The notes: generated from the sequence alone by a model not told the origin. 24,487 nt of DNA from Caryophanales bacterium UBA7581 (GCA_002477825.1 DLKT01000011.1:1-24487); one strand, 5' to 3'. Shown: positions 1 to 7,366, counted from the stretch's first letter. Numbers and translations are program-made.

Positions 1-142
1 TCAAAGTAATACAAGCAATTTGAGGTCCTCTGTGCAAATAAGGATTTTCATTTTTATTTATTTTCTTTTATACGCCAACAATAATCGCATAATTTTCAAC
101 ATTATAAATTCAAACAATTACATATTTATTCAACAATTATTG

Positions 143-1465
143 TTATTTTAAAACTTTCCAATAACCATTTTTATTTGAGCCACTTCTTTCGATATATCCT
201 TTTTCTTGTAATGATTTCAAATATCTTTCAGCTGTTCTTTTTGTTTTATTAATTTCAATTGATAATTTTTCTGCTGTTAAAGTAGGATCATTTAGAATTA
301 ATTCAATAATTTTTCTTTCCATTGCATTAAGATTTATACCGACATTTATACCGACATTTATACCGACATTTATTGATTTCATAACTTCCGAATCAAACGG
401 AATAGTAACTATAATATGATTATCACTTATTTCAAAAGCATCACGTCCATATTTTTCAATAATGATTGGAATGCCATGTCCTGTATGATCAACAATGTCT
501 AAATCAGAAAATATCTTCATCAATCTTATATTTCTTGGCTTACTAATACCACGATAAAAATCTTCTAATGATAAAGTATGAGGTAATCCTCCATGAGACA
601 ATATTTCAATTCTATCATGAAAAAAAGATACTTGTGGTTCTGCAATAGACCAATCATTGTGAACAATTGCATTAACTATTGCTTCATTAACACTATCATA
701 ATCAAATAAATAAGTATCAATTCTAGGCCTTACTGTAGTATTTGAAATACATATATTTTCAGATGCTATTCTATTCATCATTTGTTTAAACCCAAATATA
801 ATAGACTTATTCCCATAATCACTTCGTTGTGAAATACTTGCTTTATTAATTCCGCTAAATTTGACAAATATAAGTGAATATCTATTGTTATCTGACAATA
901 ATTCTGCCATTACATTATAATCCCCATTATTATTAACAAGTTTCAAATTCGTTTCAAAGGTATCATCATTAAGCTTATATCCCATTTCTAAATAGGAATT
1001 TTTAAGTGTAAAAAAAGATAGTGTCTTTAAATTTGTAGGAGAGGAAACAATTATATCATCATCAAAAAATCGCATTTTATATCTTTCCTTGATCTGTAAT
1101 TCACTCATTTCCCTACAACTAGATCCTATTCTTATCATACAACCACTTGATGAAAAGCCATATTTTTTTATGCAATATAATGGTGAAATACCTTTTTTAA
1201 CATTTATAATAATAACAGGGAGTCCTTCTATAATTTCCAATTCTGTTTTCACGCTATCAATTGCATTTGGTTCTATTTGAGTAGTGATGATGTCCGAAAT
1301 ACTTCTTAAAGATTCATCAATTTTTTGTGCACCACATACAGTTCCATCATCATTAATTCCAATATAAATTTTTCCACCATCAGCATTAATAAAAGCTACA
1401 ATTTCTTTGATAATTTGATCAGTATATTTAGATTTAAGTTCTATTTTATTAGATTCAATGAACAT
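143..1465 (-). CDS. AlbA_2/Schlafen-type ATP-binding putative transcriptional regulator
   Basis: This is a 440-residue protein. Residues 1-130 match the AlbA_2 (AAA_4/Schlafen-like) domain, with ESNKIELK followed by AFINADGGKIYIGINDDG. Residues about 240-350 look like a GHKL-type ATPase module (EAIVNAIVHND, IEILSHGGLP and GHGIP blocks). Residues 380-440 form a winged-helix DNA-binding end (LTAEKLSIEINKTKRTAERYLKSL region). A repeated linker, NVGINVGINVGIN at 366-378, joins the last two. The start has an AGGAG site eight bases upstream. Members of this family are usually annotated as ATP-binding or putative transcriptional regulators; their ligands and targets are poorly known. It stands alone between the window edge and a tRNA gene. 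No clear terminator follows; only a short AT-rich inverted repeat overlaps the stop codon. The fold call is firm, but regulation of its own gene is inference. Confidence 0.88.
   Translation of the reverse strand: MFIESNKIELKSKYTDQIIKEIVAFINADGGKIYIGINDDGTVCGAQKIDESLRSISDIITTQIEPNAIDSVKTELEIIEGLPVIIINVKKGISPLYCIKKYGFSSSGCMIRIGSSCREMSELQIKERYKMRFFDDDIIVSSPTNLKTLSFFTLKNSYLEMGYKLNDDTFETNLKLVNNNGDYNVMAELLSDNNRYSLIFVKFSGINKASISQRSDYGNKSIIFGFKQMMNRIASENICISNTTVRPRIDTYLFDYDSVNEAIVNAIVHNDWSIAEPQVSFFHDRIEILSHGGLPHTLSLEDFYRGISKPRNIRLMKIFSDLDIVDHTGHGIPIIIEKYGRDAFEISDNHIIVTIPFDSEVMKSINVGINVGINVGINLNAMERKIIELILNDPTLTAEKLSIEINKTKRTAERYLKSLQEKGYIERSGSNKNGYWKVLK
336..371 (-). repeat. three perfect 12-bp tandem repeats inside the coding sequence
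   Basis: The unit ATACCGACATTT (plus-strand reading) occurs three times head to tail at 336-347, 348-359 and 360-371, with no mismatches. On the coding strand it encodes the NVGI linker repeats of the AlbA/Schlafen-type regulator. Its core CGACATTT recurs three times in that gene's own promoter. Confidence 0.97.
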
Positions 1466-1503
1466 TTTATATCTCCTCGTATCTTATTTTTTTACATATT
1501 AGA

Positions 1504-1532
1504 ATTATAGCATTGTGTGCGACATTTTCCAA
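1504..1532 (-). promoter_or_regulatory. promoter of the AlbA/Schlafen-type regulator gene
   Basis: On the minus strand there is a -35 TTGGAA (1527-1532), a 17-base spacer, and a perfect -10 TATAAT (1504-1509). It lies about 40 bases upstream of the ATG at 1465, with AGGAG in between. Confidence 0.75.
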
Positions 1533-1560
1533 TTGTAATGCGACATTTACACCGACATTT
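1520..1560 (-). promoter_or_regulatory. three CGACATTT boxes flanking the -35 element (candidate operator)
   Basis: CGACATTT (plus reading) occurs at 1520-1527, 1541-1548 and 1553-1560. The first box lies in the spacer and touches the -35; the other two lie just upstream of it. The spacings are 21 and 12 bases, and the 12-base step equals the repeat period inside the gene. The longer string ACCGACATTT is shared between the 1551-1560 copy and the coding repeats. Placement around the -35 suggests repression by a DNA-binding protein, most simply the gene's own product; this is inference. Confidence 0.6.
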
Positions 1561-1616
1561 TTAAAAAGTGCCTCAAATTTTCTGCCTTATAATTATGAAG
1601 ATTTATAGTCATTTTA

Positions 1617-1697
1617 GCTTTCGTTTTCTTGCTACAGCTATCGTTTTCTAGCAGATGGCTTTCGTTTTCTTACTGGTGCCTTTCATTTTCTAGTTGA
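1617..1697. repeat. four degenerate ~20-bp direct repeats
   Basis: The units start at 1617, 1637, 1658 and 1678 (periods 20, 21, 20). Each is built on GCTTTCGTTTTCT followed by a more variable tail beginning TGCTACA, AGCAGATG, TACTGGT and AGTTGA. No convincing ORF, ribosome binding site or promoter goes with them. The rest of 1561-1804 is AT-rich and featureless apart from two copies of GCCTCAAA. Function unknown. Confidence 0.8.
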
Positions 1698-1804
1698 TTA
1701 TAAAAAGAAAACAAGGCCTAAGAAATGATACAAAAATTTTCAAATTTCAGACCAAGCACCTTAAAAAAAGCTAAAAACGCCTCAAATAATGCTATTTTAA
1801 GTAC

Positions 1805-1842
1805 AAAAAAGGCTTGATACGCTATTTTCTTTGTATCAAACC
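1805..1842 (-). terminator. rho-independent terminator of the tRNA gene
   Basis: On the minus strand GGTTTGATAC pairs with GTATCAAGCC (a ten-base stem with one G-T pair, 12-base loop), followed directly by six T. It lies 13 bases past the tRNA CCA end. Confidence 0.9.
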
Positions 1843-1855
1843 TATGCTTTATATA

Positions 1856-1931
1856 TGGTGGAGCTGACGAGGCTCGAACTCGCTACCTCATCGTTGCGAA
1901 CGATGCGCTCTCCCAGGTGAGCTACAGCCCC
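1856..1931 (-). tRNA. tRNA-Ala (anticodon CGC)
   Basis: The 76-base cloverleaf can be drawn by hand. The acceptor stem GGGGCTG pairs with CAGCTCC and includes the G3-U70 wobble that is the classic alanine identity element. The D arm is GCTC/GAGC, the anticodon stem is CATCG/CGATG with loop TTCGCAA (anticodon CGC, codon GCG), and the T arm contains TTCGAGC. The CCA end is encoded. It has its own consensus promoter and a strong terminator, so it is a monocistronic tRNA unit. Confidence 0.97.
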
Positions 1932-1965
1932 ACAAACGGCATAACCAATACGATTACGCCTTTAT

Positions 1966-1994
1966 ATATTAGTCAAAAAGTCTCTTTTTGTCAA
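1966..1994 (-). promoter_or_regulatory. promoter of tRNA-Ala
   Basis: On the minus strand there is a perfect -35 TTGACA (1989-1994), a 17-base spacer and a -10 TAATAT (1966-1971), about 35 bases before the mature tRNA 5' end. Confidence 0.85.
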
Positions 1995-2041
1995 TTCTTT
2001 TTCCGTACTGACAAACGTGTTTTTTTATTTAGAAAACTTTG

Positions 2042-3202
2042 CTATTCATTTTCTAATAATTTAAACTTCATAAATGCGGGTTGATGATCACTAAAAGCGT
2101 AACCTTCCACTTCTTCTGTACTTGTTACAAGGTTCTTATGCTCTACGACTTCAATGTTATCGGAAACAATAAAACCATCAACAACGGTTACATAATTTAC
2201 GCCTTTTTGCCAGGTCATTTCCGCTGCTCGACAAGTGGACGTATTATCGGAAGTAATCACATGAAAACCTTCGGGTAATAATGAAGTTCCATCCGTATGG
2301 AAGAAGAAAGAAAGCCAATCGGGTTTTAATTGTTCCGTTTCTTCTTTAAAAGGAAGATTATCTTCAGTATAAGTATAAGAAGGATTATACGTTAATAAAT
2401 CATGATTGAAGTCACCACCAACGACAATATAGTGGCCTTGCTCTTTCATCATATTTAAAAATGTACTTAATTCTTCCATTTGTTTTTTTCTTATGACGCC
2501 GCCTTTATCATAGGCCGACATATGAAGATTTACTAAGAATAAAAGTTTTCCGCCTTCAATATCAATTGTTGATACCGAAAAGCAACGATCTAAATCAAAG
2601 AATTTATCAAAGCCTTTACTAACAGTAAAAGAATAACGTGTAGCATTATGAATGTAGTAGCGGCTATAAGTTGAAATACCTGAATTCACTTTTCCATGAG
2701 GATCATTAAAGGGATATAGTAAATAAGCGGAATGGAAATTAGAAGCAAAGGTGTTATCATATTCTTCAAAATATTCATTACCGATTTCCCATTCATTCAC
2801 GTGATAACTACGTGTTGAATTCGTATCTACTTCTTGAAAGAACATAAAATCCGGATTAACGTTTTTAATAAATTGATAAGCGCCATTCACATCACGAAGG
2901 ACATGATCTTTACTAATTGCAGTACCGCGGTGTCCTTTCACTTTCTTTCCTGTTTTCATAACGCCTTCATCCATAAAGAAATCAAAGTCTGGACTATAGG
3001 CCCCAAAGCCAATATTGTAAGTGGAGATACTATATTCTTCACCAACTTTTACTAAAGTGTTTTGCGTTTTATGATAAATATCTAAAGGAACTTCATTATC
3101 AATTCGAGAATATTGAAGGGCGACATAACTGACATAGCCACCAACAGCGATGACTAACGCTCCTACAATACCACCAATAATTCCAATAATTTTCTTTTTC
3201 AT
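2042..3202 (-). CDS. membrane-anchored endonuclease/exonuclease/phosphatase (EEP) family protein
   Basis: This 386-residue protein has an N-terminal membrane segment (residues 4-31, rich in Gly/Ile/Val), so the catalytic domain probably sits outside the membrane. The EEP metal-dependent phosphodiesterase motifs appear in order: YNIGFG with Asn63, FFQEVD with Glu124, NLHMSA at 225-230, GGDFNHD at 262-268, VDGFIVSD at 341-348 and the terminal SDHQPAF at 371-377. All catalytic residues expected for the fold are present. The family includes DNases, inositol-phosphate phosphatases and sphingomyelinases, and the sequence alone does not choose between them. AAAGGGG lies six bases before the ATG. It follows the MntP-like gene by 21 bases, so the two are probably one transcript. 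No clear terminator is seen before the tRNA promoter. Confidence 0.85.
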   Translation of the reverse strand: MKKKIIGIIGGIVGALVIAVGGYVSYVALQYSRIDNEVPLDIYHKTQNTLVKVGEEYSISTYNIGFGAYSPDFDFFMDEGVMKTGKKVKGHRGTAISKDHVLRDVNGAYQFIKNVNPDFMFFQEVDTNSTRSYHVNEWEIGNEYFEEYDNTFASNFHSAYLLYPFNDPHGKVNSGISTYSRYYIHNATRYSFTVSKGFDKFFDLDRCFSVSTIDIEGGKLLFLVNLHMSAYDKGGVIRKKQMEELSTFLNMMKEQGHYIVVGGDFNHDLLTYNPSYTYTEDNLPFKEETEQLKPDWLSFFFHTDGTSLLPEGFHVITSDNTSTCRAAEMTWQKGVNYVTVVDGFIVSDNIEVVEHKNLVTSTEEVEGYAFSDHQPAFMKFKLLENE

Positions 3203-3223
3203 TTATTTCCCCTTTCATTTTAA

Positions 3224-3850
3224 TTAAGCTAAATGTTCAACTAAAATAGAAACGCCAATACCGATTAAAACTAAGCCACCAACAAAGGGGGCAAATTTTC
3301 TAAAGAAGGTACCAATTTTCTTTCCAAAGAAAGAACCACAGCAAGATAAAATAAAGGTAATTACCGCAATAATTAAGACATTCCACCAAATGGAAAGAGT
3401 GTTTCCTTCACCTTCCATCTTGTTAGTATAAAAAAGAATTCCTACCGCAAAAGCGTCAATACTTGTGGCTACACCTTGAAGAATCATTTCTTTAATTGGT
3501 AAGTCTTCATCTTTTTGCTCCGTGCCTTCTTTTTCTTCATGTTCTGCTTCTTTATAATCTTTTACGCCTTCAAAAATCATTTTTCCGCCTAAGAATAATA
3601 ACAAAGCAAAGGCAATCCAGTGATCAATATTTGTAACGAATTTATCTAAACTTGCATTAGCGCTCGTTAAAGAAAATAAATAATAACCTAAAAGTGGCAT
3701 TAATGCTTGCATAAATCCGAAAAGTATGGCCGACATTAACATCCGTTTTTTAGAAATTTTATGGTAGACAAGCCCGTTGGTGATGGATACGGTTGTTGCA
3801 TCAATCGCTAAGGCACAACCATAAATCATCGCTTGTAAAATAGGATTCAT
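3224..3850 (-). CDS. mntP: MntP-type manganese efflux pump
   Basis: A small polytopic protein (208 residues from this start) with about six membrane segments and the two-fold repeat typical of MntP (DUF204). The paired intramembrane aspartate motifs are ALAIDATTVSITNGL near the N terminus and TSIDAFAVGILF in the second half. A charged cytoplasmic loop (EAEHEEKEGTEQKDED) separates the halves. MntP exports Mn2+ and protects against manganese excess. An upstream TTG would add three residues but lies directly against the GGAG site; the ATG at 3850 has nine-base spacing and is chosen. No yybP-ykoY manganese riboswitch fits, because the promoter leaves a leader of only about 15 bases. Control may instead act on the palindrome over the -35. 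Confidence 0.85.
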   Translation of the reverse strand: MNPILQAMIYGCALAIDATTVSITNGLVYHKISKKRMLMSAILFGFMQALMPLLGYYLFSLTSANASLDKFVTNIDHWIAFALLLFLGGKMIFEGVKDYKEAEHEEKEGTEQKDEDLPIKEMILQGVATSIDAFAVGILFYTNKMEGEGNTLSIWWNVLIIAVITFILSCCGSFFGKKIGTFFRKFAPFVGGLVLIGIGVSILVEHLA

Positions 3851-3871
3851 TTTTATCAACTCCGTTTTTTT

Positions 3872-3900
3872 ATTGTATATGATTTGCTATGAAATAGCAA
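3872..3900 (-). promoter_or_regulatory. mntP promoter with a palindrome over the -35
   Basis: On the minus strand there is a -35 TTGCTA (3895-3900), a 17-base spacer and a -10 TACAAT (3872-3877). A perfect 7-base inverted repeat, TTGCTAT-gaa-ATAGCAA (3884-3900), covers the -35 and adjacent spacer and is a plausible operator. Binding by an MntR-like regulator is conjecture. Confidence 0.6.
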
Positions 3901-3915
3901 CCTAGAAAAAAGGCG

Positions 3916-3942
3916 AAAAAAAGGCATGACTAATGTCACACC
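3916..3942 (-). terminator. rho-independent terminator of the aminopeptidase gene
   Basis: On the minus strand GGTGTGAC-atta-GTCATGCC forms an eight-base stem (two G-T pairs) followed by a T-run. It begins 12 bases after the aminopeptidase stop codon. Confidence 0.85.
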
Positions 3943-3954
3943 TCATCTCATTTT

Positions 3955-5181
3955 TTAAAACACCCAATTTCCTTGATGGAAGATAGCGATTTCTTTTCCG
4001 TCTTTAGTAGTGCCGGTAATCTCTAAATTCGCATTTCCAATCATAAAGTCGACATGAATCATCGAATCATTTACACCCATTTTATCAAAGTCTTCTTTGC
4101 TATATTGGTTATAATCGCGAATGCAATTAGAGAAACCACGACCTAACGCTAAATGGCAAGAAGCATTTTCATCAAATAAGGTATTGAAGAACAAAATGTT
4201 GGAGTTAGAAATTGGAGAATCAAATGGTACTAAAGCGCATTCACCTAAATAAGCAGCATTTTCATCCATCGCAATCATTTGTTTTAAGAGTTCTTCACCT
4301 TTTTCAGCATGAACTTCAACGGCTTTACCTTCATGGAAACGAATGGAGAAGTTTTCAATTAATTCACCGCGATAGGATAAAGGTTTAGTGGCGTATACAA
4401 TACCTTCGGCAACGCCTTTCTTTGGGGTGATAAAACACTCTTCTGTAGGCATATTCGGATTAAAATAAATTTTAGAAGTAGCGGTTGTTTCTCCGCCGCC
4501 CATAAATAAAGCATTATCAATCATACCTACGGTGAAATCAGTGCCATTACTTGATTTATAATGTAAAGAAACTAAACCTAATGAATTTAAATAGTCACAA
4601 TGTTTTTGTAAGTTTTCATTGTGTTTTTGCCAAGCTAAGATAGGATCATCATCTACCCGTGCCGTATATAAAATGGCTTCCCATAATTTTTCCATTGCTC
4701 TTGCTTTGGTTTCACCAGGAAAAACTTTCTTAGCCCATTTGCTAGATGGTGCCGCTACTATCGTCCATTGATATTCATTTTCCATTTGGTCACGGTAAGG
4801 TTTAATTAATGGGAATTTCTTTTGTAAAGCTTTACCATGTTTTTCTTGATTCATGCCTTTCATGCCATCTGGGTCACTTGATTCAATATAAATTAAAGCA
4901 GGTAATGTATTTGCTTGCCATGCCCATTTTTCAAGCTCCCATTTTTCTAAATGCGCTAACGAGGAAACGCTTTGGTAGCGGACGTGAAGTTTATCTAATT
5001 GATCGTCATGCCATTCTACGATAACTTTACGGGCCCCTAATTTATAGCATTCTTTTGTAGCCATACGAACAAAAGGTCCTTGGTCGATTTCGGCACGAAT
5101 AATAACATCTTGCCCTTTTTGGACATTTGCACCCATTTTTGCAATGAGTTCTGCATATTTTTTCAATCTTTCTTGTTTCAT
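3955..5181 (-). CDS. M29-family (thermophilic type) metallo-aminopeptidase
   Basis: 408 residues from the chosen ATG, which is the usual length for the AmpS/PepS family of cytoplasmic two-metal aminopeptidases. Family signatures are NMPTEECFITP (metal-binding Glu), SYRGELIENFSIRF, LGECALVPFDSPISNS, FDENASCHLALG (His) and the C-terminal MIHVDFMIGN (His and Asp ligands). The enzyme releases N-terminal amino acids from peptides. A frame-extending start at 5250 would add a Lys-rich 23-residue tail. The ATG at 5181 is preferred because AAGGA lies six bases upstream and homologues begin at MKQERLKKYAELI. It is monocistronic, followed by its own terminator and divergent from the DUF308 gene. No convincing promoter could be chosen in the AT-rich upstream stretch. 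Confidence 0.92.
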   Translation of the reverse strand: MKQERLKKYAELIAKMGANVQKGQDVIIRAEIDQGPFVRMATKECYKLGARKVIVEWHDDQLDKLHVRYQSVSSLAHLEKWELEKWAWQANTLPALIYIESSDPDGMKGMNQEKHGKALQKKFPLIKPYRDQMENEYQWTIVAAPSSKWAKKVFPGETKARAMEKLWEAILYTARVDDDPILAWQKHNENLQKHCDYLNSLGLVSLHYKSSNGTDFTVGMIDNALFMGGGETTATSKIYFNPNMPTEECFITPKKGVAEGIVYATKPLSYRGELIENFSIRFHEGKAVEVHAEKGEELLKQMIAMDENAAYLGECALVPFDSPISNSNILFFNTLFDENASCHLALGRGFSNCIRDYNQYSKEDFDKMGVNDSMIHVDFMIGNANLEITGTTKDGKEIAIFHQGNWVF

Positions 5182-5312
5182 GGATATTCCTTCTTTCTTT
5201 TCTTTTATATCATCTACAATTTTACTCTTTTTTTTCTTAGCTCGCATCAATTTTTATTCACTTTTTTACTCCATTTATGGCACAATATAGATATAAAAGG
5301 ATGTGAGATGAA

Positions 5313-5891
5313 ATGAAATTAAAATTATATGACTTCTTAGATTCCATGTTCACTCTCGTTGTTGGAATTTTATTTATCATTTTTCCAGAAGCAATGATGG
5401 AATGGATTGGTATGATTCTTGGTATCTACTTTGCTTTAAAAGCGGTGTTATGCTTTTTCACTAATATATCGCCTTTCCGCAATACTTTAGTGATTATGAA
5501 TGTATTCTTTTCCGTTTTAACCTTCGTATTTTGGGGATTCTTCTTAAAATTCATCATGTTTATATTCGGAATTATCGTCACTTTATTAGGCCTCATGAAA
5601 TTCTTAAATCAAGATATTACGGGGAATAAAAAAGAAAAAGCGTGGAATATTATTACCGCTGTTGTAGAACTTCTTGGTGGTATTGCCATTATTAGTATTT
5701 CATTTACCGATGCGCATCGCGTTTTAGGTATTGTGACCGGTATTATTTTAATCTTCATTAGTATTCTTCTATTTATTAATAACTTAGATAAACATAAATG
5801 GGATGTTAACCATGAAGAAACTTTAGAAGATCGTAAAGACGTCATTGATGCTGAAATCATTAATGAAACCACCGAAGATGTCCATGATTAA
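5313..5891 (+). CDS. DUF308/HdeD-like membrane protein
   Basis: 192 residues with about six predicted membrane segments in three hairpins, spanning residues 10-155. The short Gly-rich turns (GMILGIYFALKAV, GIIVTLLGLMKF, GIVTGIILIFISILLF) are typical of the HdeD/DUF308 superfamily. An acidic cytoplasmic tail of about 35 residues follows (EETLEDRKDVIDAEIINETTED in part). HdeD of E. coli contributes to acid resistance, but most relatives have no assigned role. AAAGG precedes the start. A two-codon reading frame, ATGAAATGA at 5308, overlaps the start codon by its stop, a small oddity that could couple initiation. It is divergent from the aminopeptidase and ends at a bidirectional terminator. Confidence 0.75.
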   Translation: MKLKLYDFLDSMFTLVVGILFIIFPEAMMEWIGMILGIYFALKAVLCFFTNISPFRNTLVIMNVFFSVLTFVFWGFFLKFIMFIFGIIVTLLGLMKFLNQDITGNKKEKAWNIITAVVELLGGIAIISISFTDAHRVLGIVTGIILIFISILLFINNLDKHKWDVNHEETLEDRKDVIDAEIINETTEDVHD

Positions 5892-5909
5892 ATAACATTT
5901 AAAGCATAA

Positions 5910-5955
5910 AAAAACATATCAGTTAACCGATATAAATGGTTTCTGATATGTTTTT
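5910..5955. terminator. bidirectional rho-independent terminator
   Basis: AAAAACATATCAG (5910-5922) pairs perfectly with CTGATATGTTTTT (5943-5955), with an inner ACC/GGT pairing. A-run and T-run symmetry lets it serve both the converging DUF308 gene (plus) and the folD/ThyX-like transcript (minus). Confidence 0.92.
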
Positions 5956-5958
5956 ATT

Positions 5959-6546
5959 TTACTTATCAAATTCAGTAAGTTCTAAGAAATGGGGTAAAGA
6001 TTCGCACCAAGCACAGAATACATGCCATTCTTTTAACTTATGATTTTTACGTTGATGATACATTGTTTTTAATTGTTGATAATTCGTAGTCATCGTTGCG
6101 CCTAAGCAGAAGCCACAAGGAAGAGACGCTACAATTTGTTCCCAAAGGGCTTTTCTTTCTTCGGTATCTTCTAATGCTTTATATTCATTAATCATTCTTT
6201 CAATAATAGCAAGTACTTCTTTTGAAGTAGTAGGGACACATTGTGATTCGACATCAAACTTCATTAAACAATGCATTGTCGATTGTGAAGAAATAAAATC
6301 AAACCAATGGTATCTCTGGGCTTGTTTCCACCAATATAAAGGGGCAGTAACGTCAAATTGAACGAGAATTCCTTTTAAGAAATTATCATGTCCTTCACCA
6401 TTTCTTGTTGATCCTAAACGCTCTGCTCTTTTAAAATCGGATTCAGTAGGTGCGTCCGTTTCAATCAAAGTACGCATAGGATTACCCGATGCTTTTACTG
6501 CTCTTTCTAAACCATATACTTGTGTATTTTGAATATTAAATTCCAT
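5959..6546 (-). CDS. ThyX-superfamily-like protein with altered signature motif
   Basis: 195 residues. The central block YWWKQAQRYHWFDFISSQST (71-90) lines up with the flavin-dependent thymidylate synthase signature (RHRxxSxNExSxRY), and the later block LP...TNYQQL...H.QRKNHKLKEW (142-174) with its dUMP-side helix. However, RHR reads QRYH, and SQST stands in place of the NE/S/RY positions. It is therefore a diverged ThyX-like protein whose activity cannot be assumed. The start is set by GGGAGG nine bases before the ATG at 6546; an in-frame ATG at 6567 has no such site. The gene overlaps the end of folD by 11 bases. FolD makes and interconverts methylene-tetrahydrofolate, the one-carbon donor used by ThyX, so the pairing supports a folate-linked role. 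Phage relatives with similar blocks are possible. Confidence 0.55.
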   Translation of the reverse strand: MEFNIQNTQVYGLERAVKASGNPMRTLIETDAPTESDFKRAERLGSTRNGEGHDNFLKGILVQFDVTAPLYWWKQAQRYHWFDFISSQSTMHCLMKFDVESQCVPTTSKEVLAIIERMINEYKALEDTEERKALWEQIVASLPCGFCLGATMTTNYQQLKTMYHQRKNHKLKEWHVFCAWCESLPHFLELTEFDK

Positions 6547-7330
6547 TTTTATAAGCCTCCCAAACATTTGTTAATAATGAAAATCTTGTTAATAAACCAA
6601 CCCCACCTGGAACCGGGGTTTGAAGTTTTACATTTAAATTAGGCTCGGCATCACCATAAAGTTTCCCGTCCACCCGATTGATACCAATATCAACAATCAC
6701 AGCGTCTTCTTTATAGTGATACTTAGAAGATAAAATACCCTTTTGACCAACCGCTACAAAGATAAGATCAGCGTGTTCAATATAAAACTTTTTATCTTCT
6801 TCCGAAGTTCTAGAATGAAGGATAACACAATTCGTATCCGCTTCTAAAAGTAATTTGGCTAATGGTCTACCGACGATATAACTTCTTCCAATTACGACTG
6901 CATTCTTACCTTTAAATGGAATATCTAAGTAACGTAAATAGTCCATAACACCTTTGGGCGTACAAGGAACGAATTGAGATAAAGGATGAAAACCATCCAC
7001 ATCTTTTTTAGGGTCGATAGCGTAAGCAATTTTTCTTTCATGAATATGTTTTGGAAGTGGCATTTGGACGATAAAGCCATCGACACTTTCATTATGATTT
7101 AATTGATCAATGATTTTTAAAAGTTCTTCTTCTTTCGTATCTAAAGGGACTTCTAAAACATCACAAAGAATTCCAACTTCGTTACAGTCTTTTACTTTAC
7201 CACGAACATAAGCTTCGCTTGCTGCATCTTGGTTCATTTTCACAATAACTAAATGCGGTTTTCTTTCTTCTTTTTCAATCTCTTTTTTTAATTCTTCTTT
7301 CCGCTTTTTTACGTACTCTTTTATTTCCAT
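6536..7330 (-). CDS. folD: bifunctional methylenetetrahydrofolate dehydrogenase/cyclohydrolase FolD
   Basis: FolD oxidises 5,10-methylene-tetrahydrofolate and hydrolyses the methenyl form to 10-formyl-tetrahydrofolate. All landmarks are visible: AASEAYVRGK with catalytic Lys45, DGFIVQMPLP, KDVDGFHP, PCTPKGVMDYL, the NAD(P) site VVIGRSYIVGRPLAKLLL, and TPVPGGVG near the C terminus. At 264 residues it is shorter than the usual ~285 and lacks the first strand region. The normally invariant Pro in GGVGP(M)T is replaced (GGVGLLT). The ribosome site AAGGAG is 15 bases upstream of the ATG, further than usual, with no alternative in-frame start between. Its last 11 bases overlap the ThyX-like gene. 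Confidence 0.95.
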   Translation of the reverse strand: MEIKEYVKKRKEELKKEIEKEERKPHLVIVKMNQDAASEAYVRGKVKDCNEVGILCDVLEVPLDTKEEELLKIIDQLNHNESVDGFIVQMPLPKHIHERKIAYAIDPKKDVDGFHPLSQFVPCTPKGVMDYLRYLDIPFKGKNAVVIGRSYIVGRPLAKLLLEADTNCVILHSRTSEEDKKFYIEHADLIFVAVGQKGILSSKYHYKEDAVIVDIGINRVDGKLYGDAEPNLNVKLQTPVPGGVGLLTRFSLLTNVWEAYKNGI

Positions 7331-7357
7331 AGTTTTTTGCTTAAACTCCTTAAACGC

Positions 7358-7366
7358 ATTATAACA
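7358..7366 (-). promoter_or_regulatory. extended -10 promoter of folD
   Basis: The minus strand reads TGTTATAAT, a TGn-extended perfect -10, about 28 bases before the folD ATG. No good -35 is present; that position falls within the upstream terminator stem. Confidence 0.65.

Noticed and set aside
1..142. Coding or RNA content at the left edge
   Set aside because: Only frames below 20 codons and no hairpin with a T-run were found; nothing could be supported.
336..371. CRISPR-like repeat array
   Set aside because: The units are contiguous 12-mers without spacers and lie in frame inside a gene.
1617..1697. CRISPR array or coding repeats
   Set aside because: The repeats are too degenerate and too short, with tails instead of spacers, and stop codons interrupt the frames on both strands.
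1995..2041. Terminator after the EEP-family gene
   Set aside because: There are T- and A-runs but no stem of useful length; transcription may simply run into the tRNA region.
2081..3055. Plus-strand frames of 65 and 73 codons
   Set aside because: They lie wholly inside the EEP-family gene on the other strand and have no start signals or protein-like composition.
3851..3915. yybP-ykoY manganese riboswitch before mntP
   Set aside because: The distance from the predicted transcription start to the ATG is about 15 bases, far too short for that RNA.
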